Origin: Streptomyces sp. NBC_00154 | GTDB taxonomy: Bacteria; Actinomycetota; Actinomycetes; Streptomycetales; Streptomycetaceae | Length of the DNA: 64,000 nt | Assembly (NCBI RefSeq): GCF_026342835.1 | Contig: NZ_JAPEMI010000001.1 | Span: 2,920,501-2,984,500, forward strand | Direction: 5' to 3' | Shown: in pieces, positions 52,283-61,109 of the stretch | Layout: each line of letters opens with the position of its first letter | Position numbering within the stretch: the stretch's first letter is position 1 | Notes under the pieces: generated by a model | The model's input: the letters and a program-made list of their open reading frames with translations, nothing else | What the model was told of the DNA's origin: nothing | Database searches by the model: none | Position numbers and translations under genes: made by a program

Positions 52283-53391
52283 CCGGGTGATGGTGTGTCC
52301 GGCGGCGTCGGTGGGTCGGGCGGGGTGGAGGGGGGCGGTGGGTTCGGGTCGGGGCTGTAGCCCTTGCGGAGTTCGCCGAGGACGCCGAAGGCCGCCGCGC
52401 ACACCGGTACCGCCAGCAGCATCCCCAGCAGGCCCGCCACGCTCGCCCCCGCGGTCAGCGCGATCATGATCATGGCCGGGTGCATCTGGACCGTACGGCT
52501 CTGGATCACCGGCTGCAGCACGTGACCCTCCAGCACCTGGACTGCGAGCACCACTCCGAGCGCCCAGAGCGCGATCACGACGCCCCGGTCCGCGAGCGCG
52601 ACCAGGACGGCGACGGCACCCGAGAGGAACGCGCCGAGGTACGGGATGTACGCGCCGACGAAGACCAGCGCCCCGAGCCCCACCGCGCCCGGCACCCGCA
52701 GGATCAGCAGGCCGACCGTGATGCAGACGGCATCGATCAGCGCGATGAACGTGGTGCCGCGCATGAAGCCCTCGACGGCCTCGAAGGCCCGCCGCCCCAT
52801 CGCCTCGACCAGCTCACCGGTGCCGCGCGGGGCGATGGTGTGGGCGAGGTCCACGGCCCGGTGGGAGTCGCGCAGGAAGAAGAAGGTCAGCAGCAGGGCG
52901 AGGACGCCGGTCGCGATCAGTGAGCCGACCAGGCTGATCCCGGTGAGCAGCCCGCCCGCGGCGCTTGCGCCGAACTTCTCGACGAGCTTCTGCGCGTTGG
53001 CGGCGAGGTCGTCCACATTGATGTCGCGCGCGAACCCGAAGTGGTCGACGACCCACTGCCCGGCGGCCTTCAGCGACCGGACGATCTGGCCGCCGCTGTC
53101 GATGAGCGCGGTGACGACGATGTACCCGGCGCCGCCGCCCACCGCGACGAGCAGCGCGCAGGTGAGCCCGGCGGCCACCGACCGGTTCACCCGGTGCTCG
53201 GCCAGCCACCGGTGGACGGGGCCGAGCAGCGCCGTACCGAGCAGGGCGAGCAGCACGGGTGTGACCGCCGTCTTGAGGACGATGCACAACCAGATCGCGA
53301 CCGCGGCGACACCGGTGACCAGCAGAAGTACGGCGCACCAGGCGGCTGTCCGCCACGCGGCGTCGGGCAGGAGGGGCTTCCGGGTATGCAC
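52258..53391 (-). CDS. AI-2E family (PerM-like) transporter
   Basis: A 377-residue membrane protein with eight hydrophobic segments. The N-terminal pair is near 15-55, and later helices include ILRVPGAVGLGALVFVGAYIPYLGAFLSG, the family signature. The middle section (about 95-150) is an extracytoplasmic or peripheral loop. GTG at 53391 opens the frame, though its ribosome-binding site (GGGAGG) abuts it closely. The final roughly 20 residues are Pro/Thr/Ser-rich and partly encoded by an intergenic repeat. Exported substrate unknown. Confidence 0.85.
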   Translation of the reverse strand: MHTRKPLLPDAAWRTAAWCAVLLLVTGVAAVAIWLCIVLKTAVTPVLLALLGTALLGPVHRWLAEHRVNRSVAAGLTCALLVAVGGGAGYIVVTALIDSGGQIVRSLKAAGQWVVDHFGFARDINVDDLAANAQKLVEKFGASAAGGLLTGISLVGSLIATGVLALLLTFFFLRDSHRAVDLAHTIAPRGTGELVEAMGRRAFEAVEGFMRGTTFIALIDAVCITVGLLILRVPGAVGLGALVFVGAYIPYLGAFLSGAVAVLVALADRGVVIALWALGVVLAVQVLEGHVLQPVIQSRTVQMHPAMIMIALTAGASVAGLLGMLLAVPVCAAAFGVLGELRKGYSPDPNPPPPSTPPDPPTPPDTPSPGTSSLPGD

Positions 53392-53478
53392 CCTCCCACC
53401 CGATCACGGTGCGGCAGTCATGTCCCGCCTGCACGGCCGTACGGGTGACGGACCGTCAGCGCGGCCCTTGCCGCAGGA

Positions 53479-54441
53479 TCACTCACCCATGCCGTGGACC
53501 GCGGGCACGGTGCCGAGACGGCCGGCCTGGAAGTCCTCGAACGCCTTCTTGAGTTCGGCCTGGCTGTTCATGACGAACGGCCCGTAGTGCGCCATCGGCT
53601 CCCGGATCGGACGGCCACCGAGCAGCACGACCTCCAGGTCAGGAGTGTTGCCGTCCTGCTTCTCGTCCGCGCGGACGGTCAGCGACGACCCGGCGCCGAA
53701 GACCGCGGTCTGCCCCATGTGGACCGGGCGGCGCTCCTCGCCGACCGTGCCGCGGCCGGCCAGCACGTACGCGAGTCCGTTGAAGTCCTCGCGCCACGGC
53801 AGGGTCACCTCGGCGCCGGGGCGCACGGTGGCGTGGACCATCGTGATCGGGGTGTGGGTGACGCCCGGGCCCTCGTGCCCGTCGAGCTCACCGGCGATGA
53901 CGCGGAGCAGCGCGCCGCCGTCCGGGGAGGCGAGGAGCTGGACCTGGCCGCCGCGGATGTCCTGGTAGCGGGGGGCCATCATCTTGTCGGCCTTGGGCAG
54001 GTTCACCCAGAGCTGGAGGCCGTGGAAGAGGCCGCCCGACATGACGAGGGACTCCGGCGGGGCCTCGATGTGCAGGAGGCCGGATCCGGCCGTCATCCAC
54101 TGGGTGTCACCGTCGCGGATGGTGCCGCCGCCACCGTTGCTGTCCTGGTGGATGAAGGTGCCGTCGATGATGTACGTGACGGTCTCGAAGCCGCGGTGGG
54201 GGTGCCAGGGAGTGCCCTTGGGCTCGCCCGGCGCGTACTCCACCTCGCCCATCTGGTCCATCATGATGAACGGGTCGAGGTGCTTGTAGTTGATCCCGGC
54301 GAACGCGCGGCGAACCGGGAAGCCTTCGCCCTCGAATCCGCTCGGCGCCGTGGTGACGGCGAGCACGGGACGGGCCGTGGCGTCGCCCGAGGCGGCGACC
54401 TTGGGCAGGGTCAGTGGGTTTTCGACGGTCACTGCGGGCAT
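53479..54441 (-). CDS. Pirin-family protein
   Basis: A 320-residue bicupin. The N-terminal metal-binding cupin has WHPHRGFETVTY near residues 85-96 and HLDPFIMMDQM upstream; conserved histidines and a Glu bind iron. Pirins are iron proteins with quercetinase or redox-sensor roles. ATG at 54441 is preceded by GGAGGTGG at good spacing, while the in-frame GTG at 54450 abuts it, so 54441 is chosen. A good sigma70-like promoter (TTGCAA-17-TAAATT) lies at 54469-54497. Confidence 0.88.
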   Translation of the reverse strand: MPAVTVENPLTLPKVAASGDATARPVLAVTTAPSGFEGEGFPVRRAFAGINYKHLDPFIMMDQMGEVEYAPGEPKGTPWHPHRGFETVTYIIDGTFIHQDSNGGGGTIRDGDTQWMTAGSGLLHIEAPPESLVMSGGLFHGLQLWVNLPKADKMMAPRYQDIRGGQVQLLASPDGGALLRVIAGELDGHEGPGVTHTPITMVHATVRPGAEVTLPWREDFNGLAYVLAGRGTVGEERRPVHMGQTAVFGAGSSLTVRADEKQDGNTPDLEVVLLGGRPIREPMAHYGPFVMNSQAELKKAFEDFQAGRLGTVPAVHGMGE

Positions 54442-54468
54442 GGGAGCCACCTCCGGGATTGTTCTGCC

Positions 54469-54497
54469 AATTTAGTTGAACAGTGAACATCTTGCAA
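54469..54497 (-). promoter_or_regulatory. Promoter of the pirin gene with tandem TGAACA operator
   Basis: On the minus strand TTGCAA (-35, 54497-54492) and TAAATT (-10, 54474-54469) are separated by exactly 17 bp. Two direct copies of TGAACA (54477-54482 and 54484-54489, + strand) fill the spacer. They may bind a repressor. Confidence 0.6.
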
Positions 54498-54529
54498 GGG
54501 GCGCCGCATTCCCGGCCTGTCGCACGCAG

Positions 54530-54568
54530 CAGTAGGGGCCCATACCTGAGCGGTACGGGCCCCTACTG
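54530..54568 (-). terminator. Terminator after the SseB-like gene
   Basis: CAGTAGGGGCCCATACC and GGTACGGGCCCCTACTG form a 17-bp stem with one mismatch and a 5-nt loop, 44 bp after the minus-strand gene ending at 54612. Confidence 0.8.
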
Positions 54569-54611
54569 GCGTCCGGAAGGCCGGCAATCAGCCGTCGGCG
54601 GGCGGCGACGT

Positions 54612-55052
54612 CTAGCCGTACATGCGGCGCATCGCGAAGTCGACCATCTGCTCCACGGCCTTGGCGTCGAAGACCATGCGGTGCTCGCCCTCCATGTCGA
54701 GGACGAAGCCGTAGCCGGTGGGCAGCAGATCGATCACCTCGGCGCCGGTGATCACGAAGTACTTGGACTCCTTGCCTGCGTACAGCCGCAGCTCCTTGAG
54801 TGTGGTGAACATGGGGATCACCGGCTGCTGGGTGTTGTGCAGAGCGAGGAAGCCGGGGTTGTCGCCGCGCGGGCAGTAGACCTTCGAGGTCGCGAAGATC
54901 TGCTGGAAGTCCTCGGCGGACAGGGATCCGGTGGTGAAGGCCCGTACCGCGTCACCGAGAGACGGCGGCGAGGGCTCGGGATACAGCGGCTGCTCGCCGT
55001 AGCCGCCACCCATCTGCTGCTGTGCGCCCTGGTTCTGGTCGTAGCCGTACAT
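54612..55052 (-). CDS. SseB-like domain protein
   Basis: A 146-residue soluble protein. After a Gln/Gly/Tyr-rich N-terminus (MYGYDQNQGAQQQMGGG), residues about 35-140 have the SseB N-terminal-like pattern (LSAEDFQQIFATSKVYCPRGD, QQPVIPMFTTLKEL, then ITGAEVIDLLPTGYGFVLD). This domain is common in Actinobacteria next to type VII or other genes, but here it stands alone. Start ATG 55052, preceded by GGGGT. Function unknown. Confidence 0.72.
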   Translation of the reverse strand: MYGYDQNQGAQQQMGGGYGEQPLYPEPSPPSLGDAVRAFTTGSLSAEDFQQIFATSKVYCPRGDNPGFLALHNTQQPVIPMFTTLKELRLYAGKESKYFVITGAEVIDLLPTGYGFVLDMEGEHRMVFDAKAVEQMVDFAMRRMYG

Positions 55053-55099
55053 ACCCCAAAGAGTAATGGGACACATCCACCCCTCGAGGGGTTGCGTCT

Positions 55100-55117
55100 T
55101 ATTACTGACGGGTAGCA
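55100..55117 (+). promoter_or_regulatory. Imperfect operator-like dyad upstream of acyl-CoA dehydrogenase
   Basis: TATTAC-TGACGG-GTAGCA resembles an inverted-repeat TetR-type site (approximately GTTAC-N6-GTAAC) about 110 bp before the gene. It may mediate fatty-acid control. Weak evidence. Confidence 0.3.
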
Positions 55118-55225
55118 TCATCGGGGAGGTCAGCTGATATGCCTACCGCCAGCTCGTCGCCCGCCCGGCCCTCACGCCTTGACCGGGGCGCTGTGCGCCA
55201 CTGCTATTGATTACGGAGCCTTCCC

Positions 55226-57052
55226 ATGGGGCACTACAAGTCGAATCTCCGCGACATCGAGTTCAACCTCTTCGAGGTCCTCGGGCGCGACAAGCTGTAC
55301 GGCACCGGCCCGTTCGCCGAGATGGACGTCGAGACGGCGAAGAGCATCCTCGACGAGGTCGCCCGCCTCGCGGAGAACGAGCTGGCCGACTCCTTCACCG
55401 ACGCCGACCGCAACCCGCCGGTCTTCGACCCGGAGACCAACACCGCGCCGGTCCCGGAGACGTTCAAGAAGTCGTACCAGGCGTTCATGGACTCCGAGTA
55501 CTGGCGCCTGGGTCTGCCCGAGGAGATCGGCGGCACGACCTCCCCGCGCTCCCTGATCTGGTCCTACGCGGAGCTGCTGCTCGGCTCGAACCCGGCCATC
55601 TGGATGTACTCCTCGGGCCCGGCGTTCGCCGGCATCCTCTTCGACGAGGGCAACGAGGCGCAGAAGAAGATCGCTGAGATCGCCGTCGAGAAGCAGTGGG
55701 GCTCGACGATGGTGCTGACCGAGCCGGACGCCGGTTCGGACGTCGGCGCGGGCCGCACGAAGGCCGTCGAGCAGGAGGACGGCTCCTGGCACATCGAGGG
55801 TGTGAAGCGCTTCATCACCTCGGGCGAGCACGACATGTCCGAGAACATCATTCACTACGTGCTGGCCCGCCCCGAGGGCGCAGGTCCGGGCACGAAGGGT
55901 CTGTCGCTCTTCATGGTCCCGAAGTTCCACTTCGACTGGACCACCGGTGAGCTGGGCGAGCGCAACGGCGTGTACGCGACGAACGTCGAGCACAAGATGG
56001 GCCTCAAGGCGTCCAACACGTGCGAGATGACGTTCGGCGACCAGCACCCCGCCAAGGGCTGGCTGATCGGTGACAAGCACGACGGCATCCGCCAGATGTT
56101 CCGCATCATCGAGTTCGCCCGGATGATGGTCGGCACGAAGGCCATCGCCACCCTCTCGACGGGGTACCTGAACGCGCTGGAGTACGCCAAGGAGCGGGTC
56201 CAGGGCACCGACCTGGCGAACTTCATGGACAAGACCGCGCCCAAGGTCACCATCACGCACCACCCCGATGTGCGCCGCTCGCTGATGACGCAGAAGGCGT
56301 ACGCGGAGGGCATGCGCTCCCTCGTGCTGTACACCGCCTCCGTCCAGGACGCGATCCAGGAGAAGGAGGCCGCGGGCGAGGACGCGAAGGCGCTGCACGG
56401 CCTCAACGACCTGCTGCTCCCGATCGTGAAGGGCTACGGCTCCGAGAAGTCGTACGAGCAGCTGGCGCAGTCGCTCCAGACGTTCGGCGGCTCCGGGTAC
56501 CTCCAGGAGTACCCGATCGAGCAGTACATCCGGGACGCCAAGATCGACACCCTCTACGAGGGCACCACGGCGATCCAGGGCCAGGACTTCTTCTTCCGGA
56601 AGATCGTCCGCGACCAGGGTGCCTCGCTGAACGCGCTGTCCGAGGAGATCAAGAAGTTCCTCGCCGGCGCCCAGGGCAACGAGGAGCTGTCCGGTGCGCT
56701 GGACTCGCTCGCCAAGGCGGCCGTGGACCTGGAGGCGATCGTCGGCACGATGATCACCGACCTCACCGCGACCGGCGAGGACGTCAAGAACATCTACAAG
56801 GTCGGCCTGAACACCACCCGCCTGCTGCTGGCCTCCGGCGATGTCGTCGTCGGCTACCTGCTGCTGAAGGGCGCGGCCGTGGCGGCCGAGAAGCTGCCGA
56901 CCGCCTCCGCCAAGGACGTCGCCTTCTACCAGGGCAAGATCGCCGCAGCGAAGTTCTTCGCGGCCAACGTCCTGCCGGGCGTCTCGGCCGAGCGCGCGCT
57001 CGCCGAGGCGGTCGACGGCTCGCTGATGGACCTGGACGAGGCCGCGTTCTAG
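55226..57052 (+). CDS. Acyl-CoA dehydrogenase (FadE-type, long form)
   Basis: A 608-residue flavoenzyme. It has the family start [20 protein letters not shown], the FAD and substrate segment [15 protein letters not shown] near 165-180, and the catalytic base region [16 protein letters not shown] near 435-450. A C-terminal domain of about 130 residues, typical of the long bacterial FadE class (PF12806-like), follows. It introduces the alpha,beta double bond of acyl-CoA in beta-oxidation. ATG at 55226. A 15-bp hairpin with TTTCGT terminates the gene. Probably monocistronic. Confidence 0.92.
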   Translation: MGHYKSNLRDIEFNLFEVLGRDKLYGTGPFAEMDVETAKSILDEVARLAENELADSFTDADRNPPVFDPETNTAPVPETFKKSYQAFMDSEYWRLGLPEEIGGTTSPRSLIWSYAELLLGSNPAIWMYSSGPAFAGILFDEGNEAQKKIAEIAVEKQWGSTMVLTEPDAGSDVGAGRTKAVEQEDGSWHIEGVKRFITSGEHDMSENIIHYVLARPEGAGPGTKGLSLFMVPKFHFDWTTGELGERNGVYATNVEHKMGLKASNTCEMTFGDQHPAKGWLIGDKHDGIRQMFRIIEFARMMVGTKAIATLSTGYLNALEYAKERVQGTDLANFMDKTAPKVTITHHPDVRRSLMTQKAYAEGMRSLVLYTASVQDAIQEKEAAGEDAKALHGLNDLLLPIVKGYGSEKSYEQLAQSLQTFGGSGYLQEYPIEQYIRDAKIDTLYEGTTAIQGQDFFFRKIVRDQGASLNALSEEIKKFLAGAQGNEELSGALDSLAKAAVDLEAIVGTMITDLTATGEDVKNIYKVGLNTTRLLLASGDVVVGYLLLKGAAVAAEKLPTASAKDVAFYQGKIAAAKFFAANVLPGVSAERALAEAVDGSLMDLDEAAF

Positions 57053-57080
57053 CCTTCGGCCCGCAGCATCGGTCAACGAG

Positions 57081-57114
57081 GCGCCGCCACCCGAATACTT
57101 TCGGGCGGCGGCGC
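57081..57114 (+). terminator. Acyl-CoA dehydrogenase terminator
   Basis: GCGCCGCC-A-CCCGAA and TTCGGG-C-GGCGGCGC form a 15-bp stem with one mismatch and a TACT loop, followed by TTTCGT. Confidence 0.75.
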
Positions 57115-57370
57115 TTTCGTATCGTCTCGTCCCGCCGCCTGCGGGGGGACAGGTCCGGTAGTTCCCGGCAGCGGGCTGCCACCCCGACCGGGCCGGTCCT
57201 TGTAATCGGCATCCGTATCCGCCGGGGCCCCCTCGCCACCGTGATCGCGGAGTGCGCGTAACAGGCGCTGGACGGCAAGGAGCCGACAGCCGTGGCGGCC
57301 GCGGGACAGGTATGTGCCGGGGTGGCGGTACGCGGATTCTTCCCGGTCCATCGTCGTTACAGTGAAGAAC

Positions 57371-58669
57371 ATGAGTTCTCCCCTCCGCTTCGACCGCGGT
57401 CACACCGACGACCTGATGGCCTTCCTGATGGCCAGCCCCTCCCCGTACCACGCCGTGGCCACCGCCGCGGCGCGGCTGGAGAAGGCCGGCTTCCGGCAGG
57501 TCGAGGAGACCGCGGCCTGGGACGCGTCCACCGGTGGGAAGTACGTGCTGCGCGGCGGGGCGATCATCGCCTGGTACGTGCCGGAGGGTGCCGGGGCGCA
57601 CACCCCGTTCCGGATCGCCGGGGCGCACACCGACTCGCCGAATCTGCGGGTGAAGCCGCTGCCCGACACGGGGTCGTACGGCTGGCGGCAGATCGCCGTC
57701 GAGGTGTACGGCGGCACCCTGCTCAACACCTGGCTGGACCGGGACCTCGGTCTCGCGGGCCGGATCAGCCTGCGCGACGGCACGCACCGGCTGGTCAACA
57801 TCGACCGGCCGCTGCTGCGCGTGCCTCAACTGGCCGTGCATCTGGACCGGTCGGCCAACACCGACGGTCTCAAGCTCGACCGGCAGAAGCACATGCAGCC
57901 GATCTGGGGACTCGGGGACGTCGAGGAGGGCGACCTGATCCGGTTCGTCGCCGAGGAGGCGGGCGTCGACGCCCAGGAGGTGACCGGCTGGGACCTGATG
58001 CCGCACGCCGTGGAGCCGCCGGCCTACCTGGGCCGGGACCGCGAACTGCTGGCCGGGCCGCGGATGGACAACCTGCTCTCCGTGCACGCGGCGACGGCCG
58101 CGCTCGCCGCCGTCGCCGGACAGCCGGACGACGAGATTCCGTACATCCCGGTGCTGGCCGCGTTCGACCACGAGGAGAACGGTTCGCAGTCGGACACCGG
58201 CGCGGACGGACCGCTGCTCGGCACGGTGCTGGAGCGCTCCGTCTTCGCCCGCGGCGGCACGTACGAGGACCGGGCCCGGGCATTCGCGGGGACCGTCTGT
58301 CTCTCCTCCGACACCGGTCACGCGATCCACCCCAACTACGGCGAGCGCCACGACCCGACACACCACCCGGTGGCGAACGGCGGGCCGATCCTCAAGGTCA
58401 ACGTCAACATGCGGTACGCGACGGACGGCAGCGGCCGGGCCGTGTTCGCGGCGGCGTGCGAGAAGGCGGGCGTGCCGTGGCAGACGTTCGTCTCCAACAA
58501 CTCGATGCCGTGCGGCACGACAATCGGCCCGATCACCGCGGCCCGGCACGGCATCCAGACCGTGGACATCGGCGTCGCGATCCTGTCGATGCACAGTGCG
58601 CGTGAGCTGTGCGGCGCGGACGACCCGTATCTGCTGGCGAACGCGCTGGCGGCGTTCCTGGCGGGCTGA
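57371..58669 (+). CDS. M18-family aspartyl aminopeptidase
   Basis: A 432-residue di-zinc aminopeptidase. Metal-binding segments are GAHTDSPNL near residue 79, FDHEENGS near 265 and SDTGHAIHPNY near 318. It cleaves N-terminal Asp/Glu from peptides in the cytoplasm. ATG at 57371 is preferred because MSSPLRFDRGHTDDL matches the family start; 57314 adds a non-conserved leader. It is single and followed by a GC-rich hairpin. Confidence 0.9.
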   Translation: MSSPLRFDRGHTDDLMAFLMASPSPYHAVATAAARLEKAGFRQVEETAAWDASTGGKYVLRGGAIIAWYVPEGAGAHTPFRIAGAHTDSPNLRVKPLPDTGSYGWRQIAVEVYGGTLLNTWLDRDLGLAGRISLRDGTHRLVNIDRPLLRVPQLAVHLDRSANTDGLKLDRQKHMQPIWGLGDVEEGDLIRFVAEEAGVDAQEVTGWDLMPHAVEPPAYLGRDRELLAGPRMDNLLSVHAATAALAAVAGQPDDEIPYIPVLAAFDHEENGSQSDTGADGPLLGTVLERSVFARGGTYEDRARAFAGTVCLSSDTGHAIHPNYGERHDPTHHPVANGGPILKVNVNMRYATDGSGRAVFAAACEKAGVPWQTFVSNNSMPCGTTIGPITAARHGIQTVDIGVAILSMHSARELCGADDPYLLANALAAFLAG

Positions 58670-58683
58670 GCGGGCCTGTCTCC

Positions 58684-58712
58684 GGGCCGGCCCCTTCCGT
58701 CGGGGCCGCCCC
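58684..58712 (+). terminator. Hairpin after the aminopeptidase gene
   Basis: An 11-bp stem with one mismatch and a 7-nt loop about 15 bp after the stop, built of GGCC/GGCC arms. It is a plausible terminator. Confidence 0.4.
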
Positions 58713-58844
58713 GTGCGCCGTCGGCCGGGCCGGTCCGTCCTTGACTCCGAAGAATTTCCGGAAGTCTGTGTAACGCGCGCCGCAGGCTCGGGCGTCTTCC
58801 CTATGCAGGGAGTTCGCGGGGCCGACGGCTGAGGGGTGACGCAG

Positions 58845-59363
58845 GTGACCGGTGGGACGGACGGGTTCCAGGAGTTCGCCCGCGCCACCGGTCCGCGCAT
58901 GTTCCGTACCGCACTGCTGATGTGCGGGGACTGGCATCTCGCCGAGGATCTCGTGCAGACCGCGCTCGGGAAGGTGTTCGCCTCCTGGTCGCGGGTGCTG
59001 CGCGCGGACAGCCCGGACGCGTACGCGCGGACCGTCCTGATGCGCACGTACTTCTCGTACCGGAGGCTGCGGCGGTCCGCCGAGCGTCCGGTGGCCGCGC
59101 TGCCGGACGCCGCCGCGCCCGAGGGCGACAGCGCCCTGCGGGTCACCCTGCTCCACGCGCTGGCCACGCTGCCCGCCAAGGACCGGGCCGTGGTCGTCCT
59201 GCGCTACTGGGAGGACCGCAGCGTCAAGGAGACCGCCGACGCGCTCGGGATGAGCGAAGGCAGCGTCCGGGTGCGGTGCACCCGCGCGCTGACCCGGCTG
59301 CGCGCGCTGATCGGCGAGGACACAGGAAAGGACGGTGCTTCCCATGGACTCGTACGACGGTGA
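58845..59363 (+). CDS. SigE-type ECF RNA polymerase sigma factor
   Basis: A 172-residue ECF sigma factor. Sigma region 2 covers about 10-80 (AEDLVQTALGKVFASWSRV) and region 4 about 100-155 (LPAKDRAVVVLRYWEDRSVKETADALGMSEGSVRV, the DNA-binding helix pair). GTG at 58845 has GAGGGG at eight-base spacing. GTG at 58836 (three residues longer) lacks spacing. The 3' end overlaps the membrane-partner gene by 20 nt, the typical sigma/anti-sigma layout. Target promoters unknown. Confidence 0.88.
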   Translation: MTGGTDGFQEFARATGPRMFRTALLMCGDWHLAEDLVQTALGKVFASWSRVLRADSPDAYARTVLMRTYFSYRRLRRSAERPVAALPDAAAPEGDSALRVTLLHALATLPAKDRAVVVLRYWEDRSVKETADALGMSEGSVRVRCTRALTRLRALIGEDTGKDGASHGLVRR

Positions 59364-60237
59364 ACCGGCCTACGCCGCCGAGCTGTCCCGGACCATGGAC
59401 GTGGCTCTGGCCCGGCTCCCGGTGGACGCCGAACTGCTGCTCACGGGGTCGCTGGTGCGGGGCACCCGCCGACGGCGGCGTCGACGCGCCGCGGCCTGGG
59501 GCACGGCCTGCTCGGCGGCGGTGGCACTGACCGCCACCGCGCTGCTGGTGGTCCTGCCCGGCGGACGGTCCGGTCCGGTAACGGTCGTACTGCCCGAGTT
59601 CGCGGCGACCGGAGCCCCGGCCCCCGCAGGACGTGAACCGGCGACCGGGGCCGCCACGGCCGCGCTGCTGGTGGAGCTGCTGCCGGGACAGCCGGAGGTC
59701 ACGGATGTGCAGACCCGGGACAGCGACCCGGCGTACACCTCCGTGCAGACCTACGGCCGGGTGACGCTGGCGAGCGGCGGGACGGTGGCGGTGTGGCTCC
59801 AGGGCGACTACGTCCGGGAGCCCGTCCGGGAACCGCTGCCCCGTGGCACGGCCGGCGCGCGGGACCCGAAACAGCAGCCGTGGAAGGACGGCAAGGGCGC
59901 CGTCGCGACACCCACGCACGCCCCCGCCCGGGACGACCTGGAGCAGCACTACTCGTGCCCCGCGGAGCAGGAGGCCAAGACGTGCCGGGTCGTCAAACTC
60001 GCCGACGGCTCCGTGCTGCTGGCCTACGAGGACCCGTCGAACTCCCTGACCTCGCGCACGGCCGACGTCCTGCGGCCGGACGGCACCCGGGTCAAGGTGA
60101 CCGCAACCGGAACCAGGTTCGGCATGGACCAGCTGCGGGCCGTCGCGGCCAGTGACCGCTGGTCGGAATGGGTGGATCCGGCCACGAACGACGCCGCCGA
60201 CCGATCCGATCCCGCCACGTCGAAGAGCCGGCCATGA
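59344..60237 (+). CDS. Single-span membrane protein paired with the ECF sigma factor
   Basis: A 297-residue protein. The cytoplasmic N-terminus (about 1-40, MDSYDGEPAYAAELSRT) is followed by an Arg-rich patch (TRRRRRRRA) and one membrane helix (about 50-71). An extracytoplasmic domain of about 225 residues rich in Ala/Asp follows. Location and topology suggest an anti-sigma factor, but the zinc-binding HxxxCxxC motif is missing, so that role is inference. ATG 59344 is used; GTG 59335 is possible. The start overlaps the sigma-factor gene. Confidence 0.72.
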   Translation: MDSYDGEPAYAAELSRTMDVALARLPVDAELLLTGSLVRGTRRRRRRRAAAWGTACSAAVALTATALLVVLPGGRSGPVTVVLPEFAATGAPAPAGREPATGAATAALLVELLPGQPEVTDVQTRDSDPAYTSVQTYGRVTLASGGTVAVWLQGDYVREPVREPLPRGTAGARDPKQQPWKDGKGAVATPTHAPARDDLEQHYSCPAEQEAKTCRVVKLADGSVLLAYEDPSNSLTSRTADVLRPDGTRVKVTATGTRFGMDQLRAVAASDRWSEWVDPATNDAADRSDPATSKSRP

Positions 60238-60519
60238 TTGGCAAGATCTCGATATGCGCAAAAAGGGCGGAATTACACATACCGGCTGATCGGCATGGAC
60301 GTCACACCCGCCGCCGAAGACTCACCGAATGCCCGGTATCAGAGGCAACCCCAGGCGAACATGCGCACGAAACCTCATACGGGAATGAGAAGCGGTCAAA
60401 GTCCCAACTCTGCTGTCTCAAGCCGCTGTTAGCGTCTCGCAAGCCCCACAGGACCACAGCAGTCGACCTGTGCTCCCGGGGTCTCATCCATCCGCGAGAC
60501 GAAGCAGGAAGAGACACAT
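60238..60519. other. 282-bp intergenic region
   Basis: It has no convincing gene. There are AT-richer stretches (60240-60280 and around 60425-60440) and possible weak -10 sequences, but no promoter I would rely on. Presumably it holds the control region of the I36-type gene. Confidence 0.4.
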
Positions 60520-60939
60520 ATGTCCAAGCGCATCGCCGCCGCACTGCTCTCCACCGCCGCAGCCCTCGGCCTGGGCAGCCTCGCCCTTGCGGCCCCGGCC
60601 TCAGCCGCGGACCGGGACGGCGTCTGCAACACCGGCGAGGTCTGCTACTTCTTCAACAGCAACTTCGGCGGATCGCGTTCCGACTTCTTCGGCAACGACG
60701 CCAACCTCCAGGACAACAACTTCCTGAGCTCCGGCAGCGGCCAGGGGCAGACCGTCAAGAACAACGCAGCCGGCGGCCGCAACCTGGACGCGACGTACAA
60801 CGTCACCGTCTGGTTCAACAGCAACTACAACAACGGTACGTACACGGGCCGTTCGGACACGCTGCCGACCAACTACGGCGACCCGCAGTTCGACAACGTG
60901 TACAACGAGAACGCCTCGCACAGCTGGTGGCGCTCCTAG
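60520..60939 (+). CDS. Secreted peptidase inhibitor family I36-like protein
   Basis: A 139-residue exported protein. The signal peptide is about 1-29 (SKRIAAALLSTAAALGLGS, cleavage after ASAA). The mature part is a beta/gamma-crystallin-like domain with CNTGEVCYFFNSNFGGSRSD, a pair of cysteines and many Asn/Gly/Ser residues. It resembles the I36 family of Streptomyces metalloproteinase inhibitors. It probably acts outside the cell. A 12-bp hairpin follows 32 bp after the stop. Confidence 0.82.
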   Translation: MSKRIAAALLSTAAALGLGSLALAAPASAADRDGVCNTGEVCYFFNSNFGGSRSDFFGNDANLQDNNFLSSGSGQGQTVKNNAAGGRNLDATYNVTVWFNSNYNNGTYTGRSDTLPTNYGDPQFDNVYNENASHSWWRS

Positions 60940-60970
60940 TCCGCGTCCGCACACCGCAGCACGCGAGTCG

Positions 60971-60997
60971 GGTGTCCTCCGGTCTCCGGAGGGCACC
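60971..60997 (+). terminator. Hairpin after the I36-like gene
   Basis: GGTGTCCTCCGG and CCGGAGGGCACC form a 12-bp stem with one G-U type mismatch and a TCT loop. Confidence 0.6.
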
Positions 60998-61109
60998 CCC
61001 CGTCGCGGCGCCGCTTCCCCTCCCACCGCCGCCACGCACACCGCCGCCGCGCGCACCTCCGACTGCTCCGGCGCCCCGTGCCCGTGCCCGTACGATCCCG
61101 AGCGGAGCC

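Noticed and set aside
60238..60432. Short 64-codon open frame upstream of the I36-like gene
   Set aside because: No ribosome-binding site, no bias at third positions and mixed composition; it looks like chance in a control region.
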